Shown piece after piece: positions 40,661 through 52,837 of a stretch of DNA of 64,000 bases. The notes under the pieces are model-generated. The model was not told the origin of the DNA. It worked only from the letters and a program-made list of their open reading frames with translations, and searched no databases. The stretch comes from Cunninghamia lanceolata (lineage: Eukaryota > Streptophyta > Pinopsida > Cupressales > Cupressaceae): contig BSBN01001017.1 of the NCBI GenBank assembly GCA_027924645.1, positions 12,984,501-13,048,500 on the forward strand, written 5' to 3'. A program made the translations under genes and the position numbers. Numbering within the stretch: the first letter of the stretch is position 1; the number at the start of each line of letters is the position of its first letter.

Positions 40661-43559
40661 AAATGATAAACAAAGTTACAAAAAGTGACAAAAATTAAAT
40701 GCAAAATTTGAAATTCTGAGTTACTTCGCATGCCTCTAGGACTTGTGCTATGTGGTCCCTTAGTGTGTCTGCCCTAGGTGATTTCGTATGGTTTTCTACC
40801 TTGCATCCTTGCTTTGTGATCATTTGAAATCCTCTAAATTCTCTAAAAGGGAAGAAGTCAAATGAATGGTAGAAAGTGAAAATCTACTTACTATTTATAG
40901 GAAAGTTTTAAAATTTTAACCCTTCTACTTGAGAACTTTTCATTCCAACATTCATAACTTGGGCCTAGGAAATCTAATTTTTTCACCATTTATTGCATTG
41001 AAATCCTCGTTCCACCCTCTTTCTCCTCATTCTTTTTGTCTTGATGATATTTTATTAAATGACCCTACCAAAGGCATATTCACCAACTTTTCAAGAAACT
41101 CATGTTGGAATGATCACCACCATGTTTCTACATCCATAGCAATAAGAAGAAACAATGGGGTATATATCTACCCATGAGTTTCTCTTTGGATCCTATTCTT
41201 ACTTATTTCCCTTATAATATTTTCAAACTAATACATCTTTTGTCCTGCAAGATGATTTATCTTTCTTACCAAAGTGGTTTTGCAGATTCGTAGATTGGAG
41301 GCTTCACTGTCTCAGTTGGCAATGCTCTGCATCCTATACAATATCCTTGTAGGTATCCTTTACATGCTTTCAATATTTTCTTTTGACTACATTATCTTGT
41401 ATATGCATGTAGTATCATATACCTGGTAAAGTGGAGGCTAAATGTAACATAGTAAATTGTGATCCCTAATGGTGCAATCACAATTTCATGTTCTATTTAG
41501 CATGCACTTTAGTGTCCACTCCCATAGTCCATTCTAGGATCATTTCTAGTCTTGGGCTTACCCTCAACTCAAGAGATATGTTTTGTGCTTCCTAAACCCT
41601 TACTGATGATCACATGTCAAAACCGTGAATGATGATTTGGTCTTAGATAAGTCTCAAAGAAACAAACACTTTTTGGACTGATTCTTCTAGGACACTTGCG
41701 CCCTATGCTAGTGTCCTACCCATTCATTCTAGAATGGTAGAACACTCTTAAGATCGGGCTTTGCCTTGGATGACACAACCTCAATTTTAACATTTGTGAG
41801 AGTGCTAAAATGACTATTAAATTCAAAATACATGTCAGCCTATGCCCTAAATCCTTCCTATTGTTCCCTATTTAAACTAGTAGTTTGACCATAATGAGGC
41901 ATGATGTGAATTCTACAGTGAAGCTTTGTTGGAATGATCATTGGATTTGCATTTTGGAAAATCCCTGTTACAATTGTTTTGCATCTATTTGTCTGCTTGC
42001 TACTTTTGATCGGATCTTCCAGAGGATTGAAGGATGGTTGGGATCACTGACTAATGATTGGCTTGTACCTCTTCATTGTGATTTGACATGGTTTTTCCTT
42101 GTTCTCACCTCTAAGATTTGATCATTCTCTACTTCATTGAGGTGAAGTTGCAGATCTAAAACTCATTTCCCTTGAGTATCACATCTCTCTTGGGCTAAAT
42201 ATCGTATCCTTTTGATTAAGGCATAAAGAAATCTGCTCTAACACACTTGAGTAGGGTTTTGATTTGATTTGTTTGTCACTACTCACCAGAATCTTAGACA
42301 CGCTTAAGATTTTGAGGACACACTATTTTCTATTATTGATATGGCTATCCCTGATTAGGAATACTGAAATGGGGGTTTCACTAAGGCAAAATCCTATATA
42401 TCCACAAACATTTTTCCCTCTTTTGTATGTGTGCAGATCGCAACATGTGGTTTTAGACATCAAGGAGTGACATGAAGATGAAGGAATACATACATACACT
42501 TTCAGGTAGAAGTGCAAATTGTAACAAACCCCAAGGACTGTAGCACCTCATGCTAGTGTCCTGCCTAGTCAACCCTTGGTTCTAGTGCCAGGTTCCATTC
42601 TATCTAAAAATTTATGTTTTGCTACTTTTTTTCTAAAAATTGTAATAGTGGTCTACATATTTTCATAGTTAATCTATTAGGTCTTCACATTTCTTAGTTT
42701 TATCAATCCATTAGGTATCAATCTTTCATCTTTTCAACAAAGGAATAGAGCCTAGACAACTTGGCTCTCCCTTGAGGAGAATAGCCAAGCACAAAGTCTT
42801 CACTGGTTCATGTTTCCATGTAATGTGGAGAAAGATTGACATATGTTAATGCATTAATTAGTCTAAATATCATTTCCCACATAACAAAGACTAAGAAAAA
42901 ATTTAAATCTATTTTATTCGATAATACATTTCTCTTACATATATATATCAAAATTATTATTTTCTCATTTAAATAAGGCTATATATGTGTAGTGCAGTGC
43001 AGTTTTTTGAGATTTTCCTCACAATGTTTGTTATTTTTCCTAGCATCTTGAATACAAGTCATTGTTTTTTCATAATAGACCTACATCCATTATAAATATA
43101 TTTTTGATATATAATATTAAAAAAATATTACAAATTATAATTTTTGGAAAGGTAATACTAAGGGCTACATATAAATACAAAATGAAGTTTCCAAATGACT
43201 TCATTTGATCTCCCAAAAAGCAAACTGAAATTGGTTTTTTTTAGAATTTTGATATGTGTGGAGAAGACTCCATCAAGGGTTTGATTTAAGACTAGGGGGT
43301 TCTATCCAAGGAAATTTTATCTTAGGGGGTTTGATCTAACCCACTTCAATCAAATCCCCTTAGATGGAACACATCTAGGCTTAAACCATTAATTTTTCTA
43401 AAAAACATATCATTTTACACAAAAATTAGGATGTCCCAAAAGTGGGACACACTCTTGTGGGATCACCCGTTTAGCAAAATGATTGTTCACATAGAGAACG
43501 AAGTGTGTGTGTCCCTATAATAAAGAAGGTTGCAGCTAGGAGGGTTGCCGAAATAAGGA
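40661..43559. other. Unassigned region
   Basis: No frame of this 2.9-kb stretch resembles a known protein. An imperfect inverted repeat around 43265-43400 (TTTGATTTAAGACTAGGGGG against CCCCCTAAGATAAAAT-like words and ATCAAATCCCCTTAGA) might be a MITE remnant, but its ends are unclear. The 3' LTR expected for the second Tat element was not found. Confidence 0.4.
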
Positions 43560-44690
43560 GTGAGTTAGGCCAACATAATGTCATTGAAAAGAAGGGTAGT
43601 AAAATCTACTATAGCAATAGGAGATGCAGGTAAGATTGGTAAAGATATGAAATTTATAAGGGAAGCACAATAAGGAATGGATGTCTCTAAAGATAATAAG
43701 AAAGGAGGTCATTCTTGTGAAGGAGTAGATAGTGATAGTGAGGATGAAAAAAGAGTTGAAGCAACAATTGGCGTAAAGACGAAGTTTTAGGCTATGATAA
43801 AATCCTTGAGAGAGACTAAGGAAAGATTGGAAGACTTGAATAATGAGAAGGAAAAGTCATGGGCATGCACACGTTATCCCACCAGAGACAACAATGAGGA
43901 AAAATGAAATATATTGAAAGATCATGGAGGGGATTGCCTTGAGAGGCAGTGAGTGCCCAATAGAAATGCCATGTGAGTAGATTGTGATAGAGAAGATAAT
44001 TTAGGAGCAGCCCAAGGAAGACCTTTTTTACAATGGGCATAGAAGAAGAGAGTTTGTATGGATGAAAATAAGGAAAATGATGTCTTCTTGGTACAAAAAA
44101 ATTGTAAAAGAGCTACATGAAAGAGGAGGATGCAACCCATAAGTTGTAAATGGAAAAGAAGATAGCCATAGTGGAGGCAAGTGGCAAGTTAAAGAACAAC
44201 ACCATGTGTTTGTTAACAAATTTATGTTTACAATTTTAGAGGATAACATCAATGAAGAAGAGGATGAAGATATCCTCATTATAGAGGATGAGGTTGCAAG
44301 AGAGGCATGACAAGAAGAGGAAGACATGGAGGTGCTAGTGTGCACACTTGAGGTTGGAGAAATGCTTGATGATGAAGAATAGAGCTATATGGCCATGTAA
44401 GAATATGAAAAGTATTTAGTAGCTAAACAAATGTTGCAAGATGATAGTCTTAGACAAGAAAGCTTGCCACTTGAGGAGAAAGGTGAGAAAATGTACCATG
44501 AGAAAGGCATGATGAAGGAATGTAGCCAGGATGCTACAAGTGGGAGTGAGAAGGCCTCCAAGGTGCTGCAAGTAAGTGTAACAAAGGAATAGTTTGTGTT
44601 TAAGGCTGCAAGGATTAAATAAGAGGTCACCAAGGATATGCAAGAGAATGCAATTTAGGCATTAATAATTGGGAGAAAATGATAGTATAG
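43560..44690 (+). pseudogene. Degraded acidic ORF of unknown origin
   Basis: Fragments in two plus-strand frames have protein-like composition: DMKFIREAQ, DVSKDNKKGGHSCEGVDSDS, MIKSLRETKERLEDLNNEKE, then FVNKFMFTILEDNINEEEDE and MLQDDSLRQESLPLEEKGEK. Many stops interrupt them. Lys/Glu richness and the long acidic run suggest one decayed hydrophilic protein. No domain is recognised. It could be a passenger ORF of another element or chance in purine-rich DNA. Confidence 0.35.
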
Positions 44691-46249
44691 ATGATACCAC
44701 ACTCCATAGATGACATGACTATCATATGTTCTATATGACAATGGAATAACTCAACGCACATAGAAGTTATCAATCCATACATAGAGCTAAAATTGTATAA
44801 ACATAGATAAAATGCACATAAATAATAATAGAGAAATATAGAAAAATAATAGGAAAATGATGAAGTATTACAAATAACTTGGAGTAGAGAAAATGACATC
44901 TAATATAAGAAGTAAAATAATTAGAATTTAATAGAAGTGGATGAGGACAAATCCTTCATATGAAGAGTCCACAAAGAATACCTATAAATGGGATAGAGGA
45001 AAAAGGGTTGAATACTTAGGAGCTTGTCAATATGCTCAAGCCACAACTTTGGTCTTTAACCTCCATGGGTAGTTAAATAGAAGTATATGGAGTTTTTTTG
45101 CATGTGTTCTTCATCTTATGTGAGTTTATAATTAAGAATAATAAGTTAAATGATAAAAGGAACAACACATTTGACTCTGTCTACTATTATTATCCCTATG
45201 TGTATGAGAGAGAGTTATGAAATATAGAATTTAGAGATACCAAAGAAAAAATAGAATACAAAATATTAAATAATTAGGTATAAGCACAACAAGCTGCCCC
45301 AAGAAATGGATTCCAATGACATATAGGGATCTTCATAGAAGAGATGGAAAATGCACCAAGAACCTAAAGTGTTGTTCTTGGATGCTAGAATGTTCTAGAA
45401 AATTTGAGAATGTATGGGACTAAGGATTCATAAACTAGTCTAATGCATGAAAAGAGAGAAGGAATATAATTTAAAAATATCCATCATTCCAAGAGATATC
45501 TTAGGAAAATAAATAAGGAGAATATTATAAGAGAATCATCAAGAACAAGTGACTAACAATTACATCCAAAGGGAAGTTGAAACAATAGTTTTTGACTTTT
45601 AATGAGCATTTGTTTAGCCATACAAATGCAAGCTGATTTAATTGTGATTACATAGACATTTACATAATTGTGCTTAGTCTTGAAGGGACAAAGATTAAAT
45701 TTTTCATAAAATGACTTAAACTGCAAGATGAATAAAACACATGCAGAAAACATCACATTAAACACAAGTACACAAAACAACATAAAATTTGGCATGTAGA
45801 TTAAAAAACAAGTTATGGAGGGGATAAAATATGTCTTAAAACATACTCTAAGAGTGGGTACTAAAACAAGTGCAATTTGTAGTGACAAAATTTCATTGTA
45901 TACAATTTTTGACACTACAATTAATAAATTTGAAATTTTATTAATGCTTTATTTATTGTTTTAAATTATATTTAGAGTAAAATAACACACTTTAGTTATT
46001 AAAATTAGGATACTAAATTAGGATTCTATTTTTAGATTACATTTTACTGAACCGTACTATCCATTCTACACTTCTATTTTGTACTCTCTAGAAGCATGAA
46101 CTCATAAAAAACCACCAAATCTAATTAATCTTAAAAATCAACACCTAATAAACAACCACAACATACTACAAAAAGTACCTCTCAAAAAACCCACACACTC
46201 TTATTTATTAAATTTTATACCTACTACTTATTACCTCTTCTAAATATTT
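44691..46249. other. AT-rich non-coding region
   Basis: Low-complexity A/T-rich DNA with no gene, repeat pair or motif that I can support. Confidence 0.45.
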
Positions 46250-47229
46250 AACCAATGCATATTTATTTTTCTTGCCAACTTCTCACATTTCCCTTCCACT
46301 ACTTAAGATTCACTCTTGATTTTTCAATTATATCCTACCACAGCTACACTACTTTATCCTACATTCCCTTCCTTTTCTAACTCTATGAGCTATAATGTAT
46401 TCCATCTTATGAATCCACCATCCCCTTGCAACATAGCCCTCAACTTAACATGTCTTCGACCACGAACCATAGTGCACTCCCCCTTGTGGAATATGTTAGA
46501 AATTCTCACTTAATTAATGGTGAGAATAATTTAGCAATGATGCCTAGTATTAACAAATCAAACAACAAAAACATCATTTTTTTTCTACCAAACTTCAATT
46601 CCTTCATATTTTATTTGTCTATACTCTTTATGGCATGGACATTATCGATGGAATTGGCTAAATTGTTAACGAGGTTCATCCTTCCCATAACCAAGCCTCA
46701 TCTTCCACATTTTCTTCCTCACCTCTTTCCTCCACCACCACTCCCATTATTAAACATATTCACATGCCATTCCTCCCATTCATATTTCTTTTCAATAGTT
46801 ATTCCTCTCATCAATTCATTCTTCCACATCCATCTATTCACAACACTCTCTCTCTCCTCCACCCATTTATTTTTCCTCACAGACTTACTAATCCCAATGT
46901 TATTTCTTTCTCCACCAATACCCAAACCTCCCTCCATACTACTCATTCTACCTTCCCATAGTCTAATCTCTCTATATAATTATTTCATTCTTCTCATCTA
47001 CCTCCACACAATTCACCATTATGCTCCTACACAAAGCGATTTTATCCCCATTTCTTTACCCACCTCCAATTTTTGACTCTCTCACATCCCATGGCATGCT
47101 TACTCCAATCCATCTTTGGAACATATCATCTATCACCTGGGTTCCCTTCAAACTATGTTAGACACCCTCCCTTCTACATATAAATATATCAATATTTTCT
47201 TCTACCATAGTTGTTTTTCACACAAGATA
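46250..47229. other. Pyrimidine-rich tract
   Basis: The plus strand is strongly C/T-biased (long CCTCC, TTCATTC, CTCTCTC runs around 46700-46980). A 216-codon open frame here (46426-47076) is Leu/Pro/Ser/His-rich purely because of that bias and is not called as a gene. It may be the untranslated leader of the gag fragment that follows. Confidence 0.45.
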
Positions 47230-47946
47230 CTCTCACACTTTTTATACTATATTTTTGGATCATTTCTTTCAAATATATAGTGGTAAATGGAACCCTATAA
47301 TGGTCCACATTAGATCATTTAATGCCACATGTCTTGATTTTATCTATGATGATCAATTGCTCATCAAAATCTTCCCTAAGATGTTAAAGCACTATCTATT
47401 AGAGTGGTTCAACTCATTTCCTCATAGTTCTATGCATTCCTACCCCAATGGTCCTCCTTCCTTTGTCTAAAACGTCCAAATTTTAATTGACTTGAAATTC
47501 ACATTTTGTGATCTTCCTCAATGAAGACAAGGACCAAACAAGCATATACAAACTATTTCAAATTAAAATTGTAGTCCTTGCTAGTCAAAATGCACTATCA
47601 ACATTTTGACAATAAAATCCAAGATCTCTTCATTCATAATCTTTTACCATTAATTAAAGATAAAGTCATATTTTACTTTATGAGATACATTATTTTAGAA
47701 TTGTTTGCAAGTCTAAGAAACTATGAAACTAAGCTTTTAGATGTCAATCTCTTAATTTATAAGTCCTTCTCATCTCCTTCCCAAACTTCTACATTTCTTC
47801 ATCTACCCATCTAAATTGTCTAAAAAAACCTTCTAAGAAACCTAATACATCTCTATATTTTAGTGAAGCTAACAATAATCCTAATGGAAATCATTTCCAA
47901 ACACTTCCCATATAATTTCCTCTAATATTATTTCCCTCAAGAAACA
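47230..47946 (+). pseudogene. Ty3/gypsy-like gag fragment
   Basis: Frames read YSGKWNPIMVHIRSFNATCL, then DDQLLIKIFPKMLKHYLLEW, then FNSFPHSSM, and later MHYQHFDNKIQDLFIHNLLP. The order W..P..H...F...C, LL...FP..L.....EWF..LP..S matches the retrotransposon Gag domain. Frameshifts and stops are present. It is cut at 47946 by the insertion of the long-LTR element. Any rest would lie beyond the window. Confidence 0.6.
47942..47946. repeat. Presumed target-site duplication AAACA
   Basis: The five bases before the LTR start at 47947. The partner copy must lie outside the window, so this cannot be tested here. Confidence 0.35.
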
Positions 47947-50900
47947 TGTTATCAATCAGATATGCACGTTATGCTAAGTTATTCGACTTAACTATCTGTT
48001 GACACATGGGAACACTCCTAGGCATGTGGGTTGCCTAAACCCGGAGTGAACCTCCAGAGTGACCTGCTTCTCCTAGTGATTCTTCTAATCTAACTAAATT
48101 GCTGAGGGAAATGGTGAGAAGGTAACTGGAATGAAAACTAACTTGAACAAAATTCTAATCTATCTAATGCATTTTACGCACAAACAACCCTTCAAACATA
48201 AACTTTCACAATTCCACCTAAATCATACAATTCAAAAGTAATTTATTTGAAGGTTCTGTATGAACTCAACATACAACCAGAATTATATGAAAACTTTGCA
48301 CAACACTTTTACAATAATGAGACATGACAGAGATTAAAATATTCATTACCATAGTGAGGCATCAAATTAATATTGCAATTACGAGGCAAAAGAAGTGAAA
48401 CATGAAGGTTTTTCTATATTGGATTGGAAGAAGTACATGAAAACTAATAAAATATGAGTCAAAAATAATTCTACAAACTCTCTGCTTGTGCTCTAGAGAG
48501 AAGAAACAATAATCTCCAACTGATGAGAAAGAGCTATCTTTTCTCCAATATATCCTGTCAAAAAGATCCCTCTGGAATGGCTGGAAAAAAGCTCCTAAAA
48601 ATAGTATCTTGATTCATTTTCGAGCTTCACTAAAAGCCTTCAACATTACCACCAATATGTCTCCAAATTGAAGAAGAAAGCTGCCAAAATCTTCCTTAAA
48701 ACATGCTTTATTTGCTTAATAAAAGCACTAATTTATCCTTATCTCTCCAACTTCACCCAGAAGAAAGAAAATCTAAAAGAAAGATTTTATCTACACCCAA
48801 TCTACTTTAACTGCATTAAAATAGAAATTATTTTAAAGCAATTTATAAAACATTGCTTTAAATAATGCTTTACAATGATTCTGTAGTTTATTTCCCTGAT
48901 TTATCTTGATTTGACTTTGATTTGTTTTTTGTAAAAAATAAAAATACAAGGGTTCATTCGCTATGCCAAGTATATTATGTCTCATTTGGCATATGATTTT
49001 CTATAAAAATCATTCAAAAATGAAGGCAAAATATAAGCCTATATGGGCTACTCTATATCTGATTTACAAAAAATAATCTAAGACATGTGAACCTATCTCC
49101 AAGGGACATAAATGAGTTTTTACAGCTATGGATATGCATCATAATCAAATTGCACTAAGGCATAAAGCATAGGTAATAAACATATCAAACAGACCTATGG
49201 CATTTGTCATCATCTAAGTCTTGAGACTAGTCATTTGCAAAGTGAACTTTAACACCATGAAGGGTATTACTTGAGGCACAAAAAAGGCATTTGATGTGAC
49301 AAAAATACCACATCAAATTAGAGCATCTGCAAAAACCCTAACACAAAAACACTCCTTAGCCCTAACATTTCAGGCTTGTTTGCACTTTTCATTTTTTCAA
49401 AAAATGCTCTCTTCTCGCTCAGCCGCCATGGCTAGGGTTTGGACTAAAACTCCTTGAGTGTTCGCCATTCCTAAGTGATTTTTAAGCATCCACACAGAGA
49501 AATGAAGGTAAGAATCCCTCTTCTACATGTGTGATCCATATTTTATTTATTTCTCTTCTATTTATAAGATAAAATTTGTCTTATTGACCGCACCTGTGTC
49601 ATATTTCTATGTATTTCTTCTCTGTCATCACTCTACTTTATGTGAACCACACCGCTTATGTTCATCTAAGACTCGTTGAACAACAAAATGGAAGTAAAAT
49701 AAAGAATTCCACACCCCTGCTGACAAGGTGAGTTCACTCTGCTTTTGAACCCTACTTCATTCTTTAGTATATTCTTTGGCATAAGGAGACTTGATAAGGC
49801 ACTAAAGGCCGCATCCCAAACTGATGTCTCTGAGTGTTTTCTTGAAATCTCATAAGCTTGAACCCTTCACGTTTTGTGTCTGCAATCTTTGAGTAAACTA
49901 AAAAAAAAGTTTTGACATTTGTGTAGAAGAAAATACATCCAAACATACATATTTCAGTGGGTTTGCCTCTATAAGGCCATGGCTATATTTCTCCACTCAC
50001 TTCTTACTCCATTGATATGGAGGCATTTTTTCCTTTCATATTCAGTTGGAAGCACTATGAAAGCCACCCTATTTCTACAGGACCTCTACTTACTTTGAAG
50101 GTCATGGCTATAAACTATGTATTTGCTCATTCCTGAGTGGTTCTCTTCTGTATCTGCAAGTTTAGCTTGAAACTATGATGGTTTAACATTGTTAAAATAT
50201 TCTATGGCTACGGTTGATGGCATTATAATATTTCTATTTCTAAAATGTAAAAATAATCTTCACAAGCCTATATTGAGCTGTTGGATTGATAGATCTGATC
50301 CTTTATAATTGTTTTTGTTAACAAAACCTTATGGACTCGAACCAACTGTGTCCTCTACATCTGTGTCTGTCAACTTCGTAGCTTTGTTGACATTTGTATT
50401 ATACAACAATGGTTGCATCTATTGCTGTGGTTGTTATGAGGCTTCTTTGTCATCATTTTCTAAATATTGTGCTTTGACTGTATCTAGAGTTTGTATGTTG
50501 CAAAATACAATGAGAGTTTGTAACAAATACAAATATCATACAGCAAAACATAGACTGGTATAGTCATATTTTTATAAATATTATGCTGAAGCTTGTTCAT
50601 TTTTTATGATAGGTGCTGTAGAAAAATGTACTATTTTATCCTTGAACTCCATATGCAAAAAATGATAGTATCACACTTTTTCTATTCTAGGTATACAAGC
50701 ATCAATAGTTACAAACTCATTACTCTTAGTATATAATGAAGCATTATTTTCATTTGTCTTTCACTATGTTCATTGATAACATGAACTGGGTTATTGAGAT
50801 TCTACCCTTGCAATCATCCTTTTTACTGTATCAAACATTCCATATATATCACCTCTTTTACATCTCCTATAGATGGCTATGGATGTTGAAGCTTCATTAT

Positions 50901-51595
50901 TACCACCATTTTTATGAAGTGCATTTATTGATCTTTGTATATACTTGACAATGTTCTTTTCAATCTGTAATATGTGATATATACTTTGGTAGTCTATATC
51001 TATTGCATCACATCAAATGCATCTATATACCAATCATAATGTATGAAGGACACTCCTGTGTACAAACTGCAACTATCATCTTGACTGTCAAAGGCAATAT
51101 GCTCTATGTATATCTTGCAATCATGCCATCATGGTTGTCCATCTACACTCTTTAGTTTGTTCAATCGTGCATAAATGATACTCACTCTTGATGCAATACA
51201 CATGCTATGACTAAAACATTCACAAATCCTTGAATGATGCTACTCTTTTACAATCATGTTTGATCATTCACATAGTTGTTCAATTCCTGTAATCTCTGAT
51301 GCCTTGGCTGCATGCAAACATTATAAAAGACACTTAAGATGATCATAGTTATGATGTACCTGTCACATTGGTATTGAATGTTACATTTGACTAGCATAAG
51401 AGTGCTCTTTTTTTCTTCATATGCACACTACAGGTTACATTCTATCACTATCATAGACATTATTGAATGAGCTCAATGCTCAATTATGACTCTCAGCTCG
51501 TTGATAGTCATAAATGGGTAGTGAGCTCGAAGCTCTCATATTCAGTTAAGTTATTAACATAATGTCTTGCTTTTCATATGTGTATTTGTATCACA
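47947..51595 (-). repeat. Long-LTR element, 3' LTR (left copy)
   Basis: Homology to 55484-58176 is direct for 47947-50616. The extension to 51595 rests on a CA end followed by a pyrimidine tract (a PPT on the minus strand) and is less certain. On the plus strand near 49330-49510 there are AAAACCCTAAC words and CCGCCATGGC followed by GAAATGAAGGTAAG, which look promoter/exon-like but lead to no ORF. Confidence 0.65.
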
Positions 51596-52837
51596 TCCCC
51601 TCCTAAGAATTAGGGGCACCATAATGGGCTCAACCCTTGTGGGAGCCCACTTTACACCACATGCTAATATGTCTTCAAACAACTACATGACTTATCCTAT
51701 ACCTGCACATGAAACATACATGTTAGATAAAATCAGTGAAGTACAATGATTGTTTCTTTTCAATCTATCTTGCATGTGAATGACTTGTATCTAATTTAGC
51801 ACACTATAGGCAATGTATTATGCCTCTATTGATAGGCACATAGGGAACTCAGAACTAGAGCTCTAATAGGTCTCTTCCAATCTTGCAGGTTCTTATTGGA
51901 GATAGGGAGCAACGATAGAAGGCAACCTCGGAAACAAAAGACACTTGATCAGGTAATGATAGCTATGATCCTTCCCCCTCGTGTTTCTAGATGCATACTA
52001 TATTTCTTATATTTGTACTTGTTCATCTATTCGCATGACTTATGTGGGACATTTGATCTATCATGTTTTCATTCAATGCAATGTTTATTTCTTTTAAATG
52101 AAATAACTTATCTTTCAAGCAACCTTCTGCAAATGAATGATCTAAAAATTCTTTTTCTCTGTTGAACAACTGAACTACAACATAACTAAATATCTCAAAC
52201 ATTCCAACTATGTAAACAAGATAACAAGAAAATGTTAAGAACTTCCTCATCTAAAATGAACTGAATGTACTCCAGCTCTACCAATTTGGGCTGTATAGAA
52301 AATTGGTAACATTTCTGGCGACTTCTGCTATATGCTTGTCTTCTAAGCATTAGGACTAGCTGCCTTAAGTTGTCCATTGGGCAATGAGTCATACTCTGCT
52401 CATCTCAGACTTAGAAAACACTAAAAATGCACTACAAACTAGTCCAAATAGTAGTAGAAAACAAAACAAAACAAAACTAAAAGCAAACTAGAAGGCCCTG
52501 GTGGCCAGAAAAATGTGCAGCAACACTTAGGGAAACCAAAATTGACTAAAAGGAATGTGCCTTGAGCACTTAGTAACTGAAAACACTAATTCTAACCTAC
52601 TCTAACCATCCAAGGAAGCTGGTCAAACAAAACCATTCACTGATTGGGTGAAATAGCTACCTTTTCTGCAAAATATTTGATGTTTCACATAATTTTGGAC
52701 AGCTACATGGAAAAGAACAGTGGTCGAAAGGCTGTGAACCAGCTGCACCACATGTTTAAGAAGAATATATGTAAGATCAATAACCTCTTCATTTGGAATA
52801 GAAACACTACTACCTAAGGTGGTAGAATGACTCAAAT
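51596..52837. other. Non-coding part of the long-LTR element
   Basis: Lies between the proposed PPT and the end of the acidic ORF. It contains an AAAAC microsatellite (about 52459-52480). No protein-like frame is seen. Confidence 0.45.

Noticed and set aside
41270..41360. Possible host exon (TTTGCAG acceptor, short open stretch, GTA donor)
   Set aside because: Too short, no recognisable protein and no neighbouring exons.
43265..43400. MITE
   Set aside because: Inverted repeat is imperfect, ends and target duplication cannot be defined.
46426..47076. 216-codon open frame
   Set aside because: Leu/Pro/Ser/His-rich product of a strongly C/T-biased tract; no domain, and both strands show bias-driven frames.
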